Counted from the stretch's first letter, positions 1 through 8,457 are shown. The stretch: 64,000 nucleotides of DNA from Streptomyces sp. HUAS MG91 (GCF_040529335.1 NZ_CP159534.1:5518001-5582000); one strand, 5' to 3'. The notes: generated by a model not told the origin, from the letters alone. Numbers and translations: made by a program.

Positions 1-249
1 CCCCGCCCGTTCGCCCACCCGCCCGAGGCCCATGTGCCGGGGAGATGGACGGCACCCGCCGCCGGCGGCATCGGCGGCACCTGGCTCGCCGGGCGCTCGT
101 CCGGTGCGGGCGCGCCGAGCTGGGCGTCCGCTTCCGGTGACAGCCGTGACAGCCGTGACAGCCGTGACGGCGATGGCGGCGGTGGCGGCGGTGGTGGGCG
201 CGAGGAGTTGGCCGGAGTGACGCGTGGCCGCGGGGAGGGAGACGCATGA
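1..249 (+). CDS. C-terminal tail of an unidentified protein (5' end outside window)
   Basis: Frame 1 is open from the left edge to a TGA at 247-249, and its third codon positions are nearly all G or C, as expected for a Streptomyces coding frame. The visible 82 residues are low complexity: Pro/Ala/Gly/Ser-rich, with a three-fold Asp-Ser-Arg repeat (encoded by tandem 9-bp units at about 140-172) followed by a run of nine glycines. The stop overlaps the next gene's ATG (ATGA at 246-249), so it is translationally coupled to the membrane protein downstream. No catalytic domain is visible. In related Streptomyces loci a PelF-like (DUF3492) glycosyltransferase can precede such genes, but that is recollection and nothing in the visible tail proves it. 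Confidence 0.6.
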   Translation, partial: PRPFAHPPEAHVPGRWTAPAAGGIGGTWLAGRSSGAGAPSWASASGDSRDSRDSRDGDGGGGGGGGREELAGVTRGRGEGDA

Positions 250-1724
250 GCAGCGACAGCTTCGACGGCGGCCGGGGTGGCCGCGGCGGTGGCAGCGGTG
301 TCGGCGCGGATGTGCCTCGGGTGCCGGTGGGCGCCGGGGCCTGGGGGAGCAGTTCGGAAGAGGCGCTGGCGCTGACCGTCACCGAGCCTGCCGGACCCGA
401 TACCGATGCCGTCTCCGATGCCGATGCCCTCGATCCGCTGGACGCCCTCGACGCGGACCTGCTGCACGAGTCCGGGGCGTGGCGGAAGGAGGCCGGCACG
501 GAGCAGGCCCGACCGACCCAGGGGGCTGGCCGGGACGGCCGGGCCGATGACAGGCCCGGCGCCGCGCCCCGCGCCCCGCACGCCGAAGACACCGCGGGAA
601 CCGCGTCCCGACCCGCCAACTCCCGCACAGCGCAACGCCGTTCCGGAGTCGACCCCGTCAAGGTCCTGATGCACCGCCATCGCGACCTGTGCGAGCGCGC
701 CGTCGACCCGCTGGAGATCGCGGCCGGCCTGGAGGCGCACGGCCTGACCGACCGGGCCGCCGCCCGCTACCGGCACAAGGACGTGTTCTCCCTCGCCGAG
801 GAGATGTACGCGCGCATGCCGAGGGACGGCGAACCGGACGCACCGGCCGCCGCCACCCCCGCCCCGGCCATCGGAGTGCGCGGCGCGTGGGCCGGGCTCG
901 CCCTGCTGCCGGGCGCCGTCTGCGCCCTCGCCCTGCTCGCCCTGAACGTCACGACGGGCACCGCGCACCTGGCCGTCGCGCTCACCGGCGCCCTCGCCGT
1001 CGCCGCCGCCCTGCGCACGACCCTGCGACACGGGCCCCTGCGCATCGGCGTCCGCCCGCCCGCGCCCGCGACCCGGCTGTGGGTCTGGGCGCTCCTGCTC
1101 TACGCGACCTTCGGCGACGGACTCCTGAACGCCGCGCTGACCGGGGGTCCCGACGGTGCCTGGGCCCCCGCCGCCCCACCGCTCCTCGCGCTCGCCGTCG
1201 CCGTGGCGCCCGCGACCTGGTGCGCCCGGCTCTTCGCCACCGGGGCCCGCCGCCGCCTCGCCACCAGCCGCGGCCTCGCCGAATTCACCTCCTCCGTCAG
1301 GCCTCTGCTGCTCGGCTGCGTGCTGCTGTTCGCCGTCGCTCTCTGCGCGCTCCTCGGCACGGCCGGCGCCCTGATCGACCAGGACGCCCAGGGCGTGGAC
1401 TACGCCGGAGCGTGCGCCCTGGGCGTCCTGCTGCTGCTCGCCCGGCTGCTCTCCGCGCACGGCCGCACCCACGCGCCGACCGTGGTGCTCGGCGTGGCGG
1501 CCGGTGCCGAGATCCTCACCGTCGCCACTGTTTTCGCCGCGCGACTGCCGGGGTGCGCCGCCCTCGGCACTCCCGTGGAGAGCGCGGTCGACGCGGCCGG
1601 CGTGGGCGTGGTGCCCGGCACGGTCTGTGCCGTGGCCGCCCTCGCGCTGCTGGTCCATGCCACGCGGACCCTCACCCGCGCCTCCGCCCACGCGAGCACC
1701 GACAGTCGGGCGAGCGCCCCATGA
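246..1724 (+). CDS. polytopic membrane protein, probable exopolysaccharide locus
   Basis: A 492-residue protein. The first 135 or so residues are disordered and Ala/Asp/Gly-rich. Residues about 138-190 form a charged helical segment containing HRHRDLCER and AAARYRHKDVFSLAEEMYAR. From about residue 205 to the end there are roughly eight hydrophobic segments. It overlaps both neighbours by ATGA junctions, so it belongs to one operon with the epimerase and the spherulin-4-like gene. I do not recognise a named family. The context suggests a membrane part of a polysaccharide export or synthesis machine. The charged segment looks like a cytoplasmic interaction domain, which is inference. Confidence 0.75.
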   Translation: MSSDSFDGGRGGRGGGSGVGADVPRVPVGAGAWGSSSEEALALTVTEPAGPDTDAVSDADALDPLDALDADLLHESGAWRKEAGTEQARPTQGAGRDGRADDRPGAAPRAPHAEDTAGTASRPANSRTAQRRSGVDPVKVLMHRHRDLCERAVDPLEIAAGLEAHGLTDRAAARYRHKDVFSLAEEMYARMPRDGEPDAPAAATPAPAIGVRGAWAGLALLPGAVCALALLALNVTTGTAHLAVALTGALAVAAALRTTLRHGPLRIGVRPPAPATRLWVWALLLYATFGDGLLNAALTGGPDGAWAPAAPPLLALAVAVAPATWCARLFATGARRRLATSRGLAEFTSSVRPLLLGCVLLFAVALCALLGTAGALIDQDAQGVDYAGACALGVLLLLARLLSAHGRTHAPTVVLGVAAGAEILTVATVFAARLPGCAALGTPVESAVDAAGVGVVPGTVCAVAALALLVHATRTLTRASAHASTDSRASAP

Positions 1725-1792
1725 CCACCACAGGCACCACCCGTGCCGCGACCGGACGCGCCCTGCACCCGCGCGCACCGCACGCGGCATAA
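1721..1792 (+). CDS. possible 23-codon coupled ORF
   Basis: The ATGA overlap at 1721-1724 opens a 23-codon frame (begins MTTTGTTRAAT, ends HPRAPHAA) stopping at TAA 1790-1792. It is too short to judge by composition, and no separate ribosome binding site is visible. It could be a real coupled micropeptide or just a chance frame after the membrane protein's stop. Confidence 0.2.
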   Translation: MTTTGTTRAATGRALHPRAPHAA

Positions 1793-1870
1793 GACCCACC
1801 CCACTCCCGCGGGGCCGACACCGCGGGCCCATTCGTCGACTCTCAGCAACATCCGTAAGGAGAACGCCAG

Positions 1871-2098
1871 ATGACCACCCCTCCTCCCGGAGGCACCGGA
1901 TACGCCGGATACTCCGGACCTCATGGGCTGCGCGGCACCCACGGGCAGCACGCGACGCGCGTCGGACGCGCCCCGCGGACGGCGTGCACGGCCGGCACCG
2001 AGCACGCGGCGCGCGGGGCACACCCGATGCGCTCGGTGACCCCGGTGCACCCGGCGCCCGCGTCGCTCCCGGCGCGAACCCTGGGAGGCGTCCGATGA
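1871..2098 (+). CDS. small Gly/His/Arg-rich protein coupled to the epimerase
   Basis: A 75-residue ORF with a strong Shine-Dalgarno (AAGGAG at about 1857-1862) well spaced before ATG 1871. Third positions are mostly G or C, and the stop TGA overlaps the next ATG (ATGA 2095-2098). The product starts MTTPPPGGTGYAGYSGPHG and is rich in Gly, His, Arg and Thr, with no membrane segment and no domain that I recognise. The good ribosome binding site and coupling argue it is translated. Its role may be only to deliver ribosomes to the epimerase gene, or it may be a small accessory protein. Confidence 0.45.
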   Translation: MTTPPPGGTGYAGYSGPHGLRGTHGQHATRVGRAPRTACTAGTEHAARGAHPMRSVTPVHPAPASLPARTLGGVR

Positions 2099-3063
2099 GG
2101 GTCCTGCTGATCGGAGCCAACGGGTACATCGGCCGCTTCGTCGCCGACCGGCTGCTCGCCGACCCCGCCGTGCAGCTCACCGCGCTCGGCCGGGGCGACG
2201 ACGCCGACGTCCGCTTCGACCTCGCCACCGGCAGCCCGGGCGCGCTCACCCGCTTCCTGGACGCCGTCCACCCCGGAGTGGTCATCAACTGCGCGGGCGC
2301 CACCCGCGGCGGTGCCCGCGATCTCACCCGGCACAACACCGTCGCCGTCGCCACCGTCTGCGAGGCACTGCGCCGCAGCGGCTGCGGCGCCCGCCTGGTG
2401 CAGATCGGCTGTGGCGCCGAGTACGGGCCCTCGCAGCCCGGCTCGTCCACCGCGGAGGACGCGGTGCCCCGGCCCGGCGGCCCGTACGGCGTCAGCAAGC
2501 TCGCCGCCACCGAGCTCGTCCTCGGCTCCGGCCTCGACGCCGTCGTCCTGCGCGTCTTCTCGCCCGCGGGACCGGGCACCCCGGCGGGATCCCCGCTCGG
2601 CCGGCTCGCCGAGGCGATGCGCCGCGCCATGCAGGCGGGCGACGGCGAACTGAAGCTCGGAGGCCTCGGCGCACAGCGCGACTTCATCGACGTGCGCGAC
2701 GTGGCACGCGCCGTGCACGCCGCCTCGCTCTCCGCCGCGCAGGGCGTCATCAACATCGGCTCGGGCCGTGCCGTGCGGCTGCGCGACGCCGCCGCCGTGC
2801 TCGCCCGGGTCGCCGGCTTCGGCGGCGCCCTCCACGAACTGGACGCACCGCCGATGGGCGTCCGTACCTCCGTCGGCCACCCGCGCACCGAATCCGACCA
2901 CGGGATGCACAGCCCGCCGGCCGCGTACCCGTACCCGGACGGCTGCGGAAGCTGGCAGCAGGCCGACGTCCGCACCGCCCGCGACCGGCTCGGGTGGCGT
3001 CCCCGCATCAACCTCGAAGAGTCCCTCGCCGACATCTGGATGGAGGCGGCATGCCGTATCTGA
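2095..3063 (+). CDS. NAD-dependent epimerase/dehydratase (extended SDR)
   Basis: A 322-residue protein beginning MRVLLIGANGYIGRFVADRL, the Rossmann GxxGxxG motif of extended short-chain dehydrogenases that act on nucleotide sugars. The catalytic YxxxK is seen as PYGVSKLAA at about residues 131-139, and INCAG and QRDFIDVRDVARA are typical of UDP-sugar epimerases and dehydratases. The start is the ATG overlapping the preceding stop. Its 3' end overlaps the spherulin-4 gene by 13 bp. It probably makes or interconverts a nucleotide-sugar precursor for the polysaccharide of this operon. A UDP-GlcNAc/GalNAc C4 epimerase is the natural guess from the neighbour, but the substrate cannot be read from sequence. 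Confidence 0.85.
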   Translation: MRVLLIGANGYIGRFVADRLLADPAVQLTALGRGDDADVRFDLATGSPGALTRFLDAVHPGVVINCAGATRGGARDLTRHNTVAVATVCEALRRSGCGARLVQIGCGAEYGPSQPGSSTAEDAVPRPGGPYGVSKLAATELVLGSGLDAVVLRVFSPAGPGTPAGSPLGRLAEAMRRAMQAGDGELKLGGLGAQRDFIDVRDVARAVHAASLSAAQGVINIGSGRAVRLRDAAAVLARVAGFGGALHELDAPPMGVRTSVGHPRTESDHGMHSPPAAYPYPDGCGSWQQADVRTARDRLGWRPRINLEESLADIWMEAACRI

Positions 3064-3800
3064 CCCCCACCACGACCGGCCAGTCCAGCACCGACGTACG
3101 CCTCGGCTTCGGGATCCCGGGCTTCGCCCACCCCCTCGTCGCCCCGGCGGAATGGGCCGAACTCACCCGCCCCGCGACCCCTTTGCACTGGGTCGTCCTG
3201 AATGTCGCGCGCGGCCCGGGGGCCCGCCCCGACCCGCACTGCCTCGCGGCCGTGGGCCGGCTCCGCAACGCGGGCGTGCGTGTCCTTGGTCACGTGGACG
3301 CCACCTACGGCGCCCGCTCCTTCGGCGAGATCGTCTCCGACGCCCACCGCTTCCTCGACTGGTACCAGGTCGACGGGTTCCTGCTCGACCGGTGTCCCAC
3401 CGAGCGGGTCGCCCTGCCCGAGATCCGGCGCACGGTGACGACCCTGCGCGCGCTCGTCGACGACGCGTACATCGTGCTCGGCCACGGCACCCACCCGTAT
3501 CCCGGATACGCGGAATCCGCCGAGCAGTTGGTGACGTTCACCGGGCCCTGGAGCGACTACCGGTGGTCCCAGGTCGCGGAGTGGACCGCGGAGTACCCGC
3601 CCCAGAAGTTCTGCCACTTCGTCCACGGCATGCCGCGCGGGCATCTGGAGGAGGCGCTGCGCATCGCCCGCTGGCAGGGTGCGGGCACCATCTACTTCAC
3701 CGACCGGACGGATCGCGGCGGTCTCACCGACCCCTGGGAGACGATGCCCGGGTACTGGGACGAGATCGTCTCGCGGATCGGACCTGGTGTCTCGGAATGA
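3051..3800 (+). CDS. spherulation-specific family 4 protein (GH135-like)
   Basis: A 249-residue protein starting at an ATG inside the end of the epimerase gene. It shows the TIM-barrel pattern of the Spherulin-4 family (Pfam Spherulin4; related to glycoside hydrolase family GH135, whose fungal member Sph3 cleaves galactosaminogalactan): LGFGIPGFAHPL, HWVVLNVARGPG, LGHVDATYGAR, WYQVDGFLLDRCP and VLGHGTHPYPGY. The acidic residues of VDATYGAR and VDGFLLDR lie where these enzymes carry catalytic carboxylates. No signal peptide is seen, so it may act in the cytoplasm or be exported by another route. In this operon it would trim or clear an amino-sugar polymer, which is inference from family and context. 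Confidence 0.8.
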   Translation: MPYLTPTTTGQSSTDVRLGFGIPGFAHPLVAPAEWAELTRPATPLHWVVLNVARGPGARPDPHCLAAVGRLRNAGVRVLGHVDATYGARSFGEIVSDAHRFLDWYQVDGFLLDRCPTERVALPEIRRTVTTLRALVDDAYIVLGHGTHPYPGYAESAEQLVTFTGPWSDYRWSQVAEWTAEYPPQKFCHFVHGMPRGHLEEALRIARWQGAGTIYFTDRTDRGGLTDPWETMPGYWDEIVSRIGPGVSE

Positions 3801-3819
3801 AGTCGGGCGTGGCAGTGTT
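3794..3819 (+). promoter_or_regulatory. SigR-type promoter of moeZ
   Basis: GGAAT at 3794-3798 and GTT at 3817-3819, separated by exactly 18 nt, match the Streptomyces SigR consensus GGAAT-N18/19-GTT. The -35 element overlaps the stop of the spherulin-4 gene. The expected start point is about 3826, giving a roughly 45-nt leader before the moeZ GTG. In S. coelicolor a moeB/moeZ homologue is a known SigR target, so sequence and prior knowledge agree. Confidence 0.85.
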
Positions 3820-3872
3820 ACAGACGGAACAACCGTACGTAGATACCGACCAGCTGCATTAATGAGGTCTCC

Positions 3873-5051
3873 GTGTCGCTGCCACCCCTGGTCGAGCCAG
3901 CTGCTGAGCTCACCGTCGACGAGGTCCGCCGGTACTCCCGCCACCTGATCATCCCGGACGTCGGGATGGACGGGCAGAAGCGGCTGAAGAACGCCAAGGT
4001 GCTCTGTGTGGGCGCCGGCGGCCTCGGATCGCCGGCGCTGATGTACCTCGCCGCGGCGGGCGTCGGCACGCTCGGCATCGTGGAGTTCGACGAGGTCGAC
4101 GAGTCGAACCTGCAGCGCCAGATCATCCACAGCCAGGCCGACATCGGCCGCTCGAAGGCCGAGTCCGCGAAGGACTCCGTCCTCGGCATCAACCCGTACG
4201 TGAACGTGATCCTGCACGAAGAGCGGCTCGAGGCCGACAACGTGATGGACATCTTCAGCCAGTACGACCTGATCGTCGACGGCACGGACAACTTCGCGAC
4301 GCGCTACCTCGTCAACGACGCGTGCGTGCTGCTCAACAAGCCCTACGTGTGGGGTTCCATCTACCGCTTCGACGGCCAGGCCTCGGTCTTCTGGTCCGAG
4401 CACGGGCCGTGCTACCGCTGCCTGTACCCGGAGCCCCCGCCGCCCGGCATGGTCCCCTCCTGCGCCGAGGGCGGCGTCCTGGGCGTGCTGTGCGCGTCCA
4501 TCGGCTCCATCCAGGTCACCGAGGCGATCAAGGTCCTCGCCGGGGTCGGCGACCCGCTCGTCGGCCGCCTGATGATCTACGACGCCCTGGAGATGCAGTA
4601 CCGCCAGGTGAAGGTCCGCAAGGACCCCAACTGCGCGGTCTGCGGCGAGAACCCGACCGTCACCGAGCTCATCGACTACGAGGCCTTCTGCGGCGTCGTG
4701 TCGGAGGAGGCCCAGGAGGCGGCGGCCGGTTCGACGATCACTCCCAAGCAGCTCAAGGAGTGGATCGACGACGACGAGAACATCGAGATCATCGACGTCC
4801 GCGAGCCGAACGAGTACGAGATCGTCTCCATCCCCGGCGCCAAGCTGATCCCGAAGAACGAGTTCCTCATGGGGACCGCTCTCGAGGGCCTGCCGCAGGA
4901 CAAGAAGATCGTCTTGCATTGCAAGACGGGTGTCCGCAGTGCGGAAGTCCTCGCCGTCCTGAAGTCCGCGGGCTTCTCGGACGCCGTGCACGTCGGCGGC
5001 GGCGTCATCGGCTGGGTCAACCAGATCGAGCCGGACAAGCCGGTCTACTAG
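3873..5051 (+). CDS. moeZ: adenylyltransferase/sulfurtransferase MoeZ
   Basis: A 392-residue protein. Residues about 1-260 are a ThiF/MoeB-type E1 domain (nucleotide-binding VGAGGLGSPALMYLAAAG; the SNLQRQ motif; zinc pairs CYRC and CAVC; conserved Cys in PSCAEGGVLG). The last 110 residues are a rhodanese domain with active-site loop LHCKTGVRSAE (Cys near residue 350). It activates the C-terminus of small sulfur carriers (MoaD, CysO, ThiS-like) as adenylates and transfers sulfur to make thiocarboxylates, used in molybdopterin, cysteine and thiocarboxylate natural-product biosynthesis. GTG start with a modest GAGG upstream. It stands alone behind a SigR-type promoter, fitting a role in replenishing sulfur metabolism under thiol stress. 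Confidence 0.95.
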   Translation: MSLPPLVEPAAELTVDEVRRYSRHLIIPDVGMDGQKRLKNAKVLCVGAGGLGSPALMYLAAAGVGTLGIVEFDEVDESNLQRQIIHSQADIGRSKAESAKDSVLGINPYVNVILHEERLEADNVMDIFSQYDLIVDGTDNFATRYLVNDACVLLNKPYVWGSIYRFDGQASVFWSEHGPCYRCLYPEPPPPGMVPSCAEGGVLGVLCASIGSIQVTEAIKVLAGVGDPLVGRLMIYDALEMQYRQVKVRKDPNCAVCGENPTVTELIDYEAFCGVVSEEAQEAAAGSTITPKQLKEWIDDDENIEIIDVREPNEYEIVSIPGAKLIPKNEFLMGTALEGLPQDKKIVLHCKTGVRSAEVLAVLKSAGFSDAVHVGGGVIGWVNQIEPDKPVY

Positions 5052-5086
5052 CCGCACCGCCGGGCCACAGCCCGGAGCAGACTGTC

Positions 5087-5125
5087 CCGGACGGGCCCCG
5101 CGCACCACGCGCGGGGCCCGTCCGG
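5087..5125. terminator. convergent terminator hairpin between moeZ and the peptidase gene
   Basis: A perfect stem (GGACGGGCCCCGCGC at 5089-5103 with its complement at 5109-5123, extended by two pairs) around a 5-nt loop, between two convergent genes. No T-tract follows, as is common for Streptomyces terminators. Confidence 0.75.
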
Positions 5126-5151
5126 CATGCCGGGGCCGTGCGCGCCGCGCG

Positions 5152-6789
5152 TCAGGAGCACACCCTGCCGTCGCGCGGTATTCGCCCCTCCAGCAGATAC
5201 GCGTTCACCGTCGTGTCGACGCAGGCACTGCCGGAGCCGTACGCGCCGTGCCCCTCGCCCTTCCACGTCAGCTCCACGCCGACCCCCTTGCCCAGCTCGT
5301 CCGCCATCTTGCGGGCCCCTTCGTAGGGCGTGGCCGGGTCGCCCGTATTGCCGACGACGAGCACCGGCGCCGCGCCCGGCGCGCTCACCTCCGGGTCGTC
5401 CCACAGCCCCGGCACCGGCCAGTCGTGGCACCACCCCGCCGTGTCCCAGGCCATGGCCTCCCCGAAGACCGGCGAGATCGCACGGAACCTCGCCAGCAGG
5501 GACTTGGCCCGTGCCGCCGTCGGCCGGTCCTTGTCGTCCCGGCACGAGATCGCGCGCTGGGCGTGGGTCGTCGTGCCGTAATGCCCCTTGGAATCACGGG
5601 CGTTGTAGGAGTCGGCCAGCGCGAGCAGCGTCGTGCCGTCACCTCTGTCCGCCTCGCGCAGGCCCCGGGTGAGTGCCGGCCAACTCGCTTTGCTGTAAAG
5701 GGTGTCGAGGACGCCGGTGGTCGCCAGTGACTCGGTCAGCTCGCGGCCGCTCGCGGTGGGCAGTGGTTTCGCGTCGAGCCGCTCGAAGAGTGCCGAGACC
5801 TTGCGCGAGCCCGCTTTCGGATCGAGGCCACGGGACGTGAAGTAGTCGTCGAGCGCCCGCTGGAACCCGCGTGCCTGGTTCTCGGAGTGGCCCACCGTGC
5901 CGACCGTCGGGTCGACGACCGCGTCCAGGGTGAGCCGGCCGACCTTTCCGGGGAACAGGTGGGCGTACACGCCGCCGAGTTCGGTGCCGTACGAGAAGCC
6001 CATGTAGTGCAGCTCGTCGTCGCCCAGGACCTGGCGCATCAGGTCCATGTCGCGGGCCGCCTCGATGGTCGACACATGATTGAGCAGGTCCTTGGCCTGT
6101 CGCGCGCAGCCCTTGCCGAAGTCGGCGGCGTCCTTGAAGTAGGCGGACTCCTCCGCGGCGGTGTCCGGGGTGGGGTCGACGGCCTCGGCGGCCTGCACCT
6201 TCCTGTCGCTTCGACAGCGCACCCCGTGGCTCGCTCCGGTGCCGCGCGGGTCGAAGCTCACCAAGTCGTAGCGCGCCCGCAGCTTCGTGTACTGGGGAGC
6301 GAAGGCCGGGAGCCGGTCGACACCGGAGCCGCCAGGCCCGCCGAAGTTGAACAACAGGGAGCCGATGCGCTCCGCGCCGGAGCCCTGGGACCTGGCCCGG
6401 ATGAGGGCGAGACCGATCGTCCGTCCCGTCGGCCGGGCGTAGTCGAGCGGGACCTTGAGCGTCGTGCACTGCCAGTCGGAGCCGGGGGCGGGCGTGCTCG
6501 CGGTTCCCCGGCAGCGGCCCCAGCGCAGCCGCTGACCGGTGAGCGCGGCCGGCAGCGCGGGCAGTGCGTCGGCGCGGGGCGTGGCGTCGGCGGACCGCGA
6601 GGCGCCGGTCCGCGGCGACGACCGCAACGGCTTCGGCGCGCTGTCACCGTCTCCCGCCGAGTCGCTGCAGGCGGTGATCAGCCCGGCCGTCAGCAGGACG
6701 GCCGTGATCAGACCGAGCGCGCGGACCGTCGGCCCTGCGCCTGTATGCGTACGTGTACGTGCGCGCACACGCGAATCCTCCGGCGCCAT
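5152..6789 (-). CDS. secreted TAP-like alpha/beta hydrolase lipoprotein
   Basis: A 545-residue protein. The ATG at 6789 is preferred over the upstream TTG at 6807 because GGGGGAG lies just before it. A hydrophobic signal ends in the lipobox LITAC, so the mature protein is probably anchored to the outer face of the membrane. The alpha/beta-hydrolase fold carries nucleophile motif GFSYGTELGG, acidic region NTGDPATPYEGA and catalytic His in GEGHGAYG, the pattern of tripeptidyl-aminopeptidase-like (SlpD/SlpE, TAP C-terminal domain) enzymes that remove short N-terminal peptides. It is a paralogue of the next gene leftward-transcribed from 8457; both share the motif order GGPGGSGV, SFDPRG and RDMDLMRQVLGDD. 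Substrate unknown. Confidence 0.88.
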   Translation of the reverse strand: MAPEDSRVRARTRTHTGAGPTVRALGLITAVLLTAGLITACSDSAGDGDSAPKPLRSSPRTGASRSADATPRADALPALPAALTGQRLRWGRCRGTASTPAPGSDWQCTTLKVPLDYARPTGRTIGLALIRARSQGSGAERIGSLLFNFGGPGGSGVDRLPAFAPQYTKLRARYDLVSFDPRGTGASHGVRCRSDRKVQAAEAVDPTPDTAAEESAYFKDAADFGKGCARQAKDLLNHVSTIEAARDMDLMRQVLGDDELHYMGFSYGTELGGVYAHLFPGKVGRLTLDAVVDPTVGTVGHSENQARGFQRALDDYFTSRGLDPKAGSRKVSALFERLDAKPLPTASGRELTESLATTGVLDTLYSKASWPALTRGLREADRGDGTTLLALADSYNARDSKGHYGTTTHAQRAISCRDDKDRPTAARAKSLLARFRAISPVFGEAMAWDTAGWCHDWPVPGLWDDPEVSAPGAAPVLVVGNTGDPATPYEGARKMADELGKGVGVELTWKGEGHGAYGSGSACVDTTVNAYLLEGRIPRDGRVCS

Positions 6790-6869
6790 GGGCACCTCCC
6801 CCGTCAACTGCCCCCGTTCGAGGAACAGTCAGGCCATCGTAGGAGGCCGTGCCGACGATCGCGTGAGCC

Positions 6870-6901
6870 TGTGGACAACTCCCGATTCAGCCTGTGGACA
6901 A
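6870..6901. other. two DnaA boxes in tandem
   Basis: TGTGGACAA at 6870-6878 and again at 6893-6901, each inside the longer match GCCTGTGGACAAC. TTGTCCACA is the preferred DnaA box of Streptomyces. The pair lies between the two peptidase genes, upstream of the one starting at 6789. Confidence 0.6.
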
Positions 6902-6909
6902 CTCGGCGA

Positions 6910-8457
6910 TCATGAACAGACCGTTCCCTCGTTCGGTACCTTCCCGTCGAGGAGATAGCCGTCGACCGCGCTGTGCACACAGGAGTTGCCGCTGTCGTAC
7001 GCCCCGTGGCCCTGGCCCTTGTACGTCAGCTCGACGCCCACGCCGTCGCCCAGCGCGTCGACCATCTTCTTCGCGCCCTCGTACGGGGTGGCCGGGTCGC
7101 CGGTGTTGCCGACGACGAGGATCGGCGCGGACCCGGACGCGCTCACATCGGGATGGTCGGCCGCCCCGTCGACGGCCCAGCCGGTGCAGCCGAGCATGCC
7201 CCAGGCCAGGTAGTCGCCGAACAGCGGGGAGGCCCTGCGGAACTCCGGGAGCTTCGCCTCGACGTCCTCTGCCGTGTAACGGGGCTTGTAGTCACCGCAG
7301 TTGATGGCCACGTTCGCGGCCTGCATGTTGCTGTACTTGCCGTCCTCGTTGCGTCCGTTCATCGAGTCGGACAACGCCATGAGGATCTTGCCGTCGCCGT
7401 CGTACGCCTGTTGCAGCCCCTCGGTGAGGTACTCCCAGAAGTCCTGTGAGTACAGGGACTGCGCGATCCCGTTGGTCGCCGCGGTCTGCGTCAGCTCGCG
7501 GGGGAAGATTCCCGGGATCGGCTTCTCCTCGAGTTCGTCGAGCAGCTTGGCGATCTTGTCCTTGACATCCTGCGGGGTGTCGCCGACCGGGCAGTCCTCG
7601 GCCTTGGACGTGCAGTCCTTCGCGTAGTTGTCCAGCGCGAGCTGGAAGCCCTCGGCCTGTCCGAGGGAGCTCTGCTCGGGGTTCTGGGTCGGGTCGACGA
7701 CGCCGTCGAACACGGCGCGCCCCACGTTCTTGGGGAACAGGTGGGCGTACACGCCGCCGAGTTCGGTGCCGTACGAGATGCCGAAGTAGTGCAGCTTGTC
7801 GTCGCCGAGCACCTGGCGCATCAGGTCCATGTCGCGGGCCGCGTCGGTGGTGCGGACGTGGGGGAGGACCTTGCCGGAGTTCTTGTCGCAGGCGCCGTTG
7901 AACTTCTTGATGTTGTCGACGAGCGTCTGCGGTTCCTTCGTGTCGTCGGGCGTCGAGTCCTGCTCGAAGTACGTGTCGAGCTGGTCGTCGCTCTCGCACG
8001 TGACGCCCGCGCTGCGGCCCACTCCGCGCGGGTCGAAGCTGACCAGGTCGTAGCGCCTGCGCAGCTTCTCGTAGTCGGAGCCGAACGCCGGCAGGGTGGT
8101 GACGCCCGAGCCGCCGGGGCCGCCGAAGTTGAAGATCAGCGAGCCGATGCGCCGGTCCTCGCCGCCGCTGGACCTGGCGCGGATCAGCGCCAGGTCGATG
8201 GTGTCGCCCTTGGGGTCGTTCCAGTCGAGCGGCGCCTTCATGGTGGCGCACTGCCAGTCCGTGCCGCCCGGCAGCGGGGACGGGGAGGCGCCGCCGCCCT
8301 CGGACTCCGCCGGGGCCGGACAGTCCTTCCAGCTCAGCTTCTGGGACGGCAGATCCGCGTCGTCCTGCGAGTCGCCGCTGCACGCGGCCAGTGAGGCGGA
8401 GAGCAGGGCGGCGGTGACGGCCAGGGCTGCGGCGCGGGGCCGGGACGGAATGGGCAT
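6910..8457 (-). CDS. secreted TAP-like alpha/beta hydrolase lipoprotein (paralogue)
   Basis: A 515-residue protein starting MPIPSRPRAAAL with a signal ending in lipobox LAAC. Catalytic motifs are GISYGTELGG (Ser), NTGDPATPYEGA (Asp region) and GQGHGAYDSGNSC (His), as in SlpD/SlpE-type peptidases. The sequence CAGGAT lies 6 nt before the ATG, suggesting a leaderless transcript. It and its neighbour look like a tandem duplication that has since diverged. The conserved C-terminal Cys pair (NSCVHS and GTVCS) probably forms a disulfide outside the cell. Confidence 0.9.
   Translation of the reverse strand: MPIPSRPRAAALAVTAALLSASLAACSGDSQDDADLPSQKLSWKDCPAPAESEGGGASPSPLPGGTDWQCATMKAPLDWNDPKGDTIDLALIRARSSGGEDRRIGSLIFNFGGPGGSGVTTLPAFGSDYEKLRRRYDLVSFDPRGVGRSAGVTCESDDQLDTYFEQDSTPDDTKEPQTLVDNIKKFNGACDKNSGKVLPHVRTTDAARDMDLMRQVLGDDKLHYFGISYGTELGGVYAHLFPKNVGRAVFDGVVDPTQNPEQSSLGQAEGFQLALDNYAKDCTSKAEDCPVGDTPQDVKDKIAKLLDELEEKPIPGIFPRELTQTAATNGIAQSLYSQDFWEYLTEGLQQAYDGDGKILMALSDSMNGRNEDGKYSNMQAANVAINCGDYKPRYTAEDVEAKLPEFRRASPLFGDYLAWGMLGCTGWAVDGAADHPDVSASGSAPILVVGNTGDPATPYEGAKKMVDALGDGVGVELTYKGQGHGAYDSGNSCVHSAVDGYLLDGKVPNEGTVCS

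Noticed and set aside
140..172. Tandem 9-bp repeat (GACAGCCGT-type) at the left edge
   Set aside because: In frame 1 it encodes a Ser-Arg-Asp repeat in a low-complexity tail; not a CRISPR or regulatory repeat.
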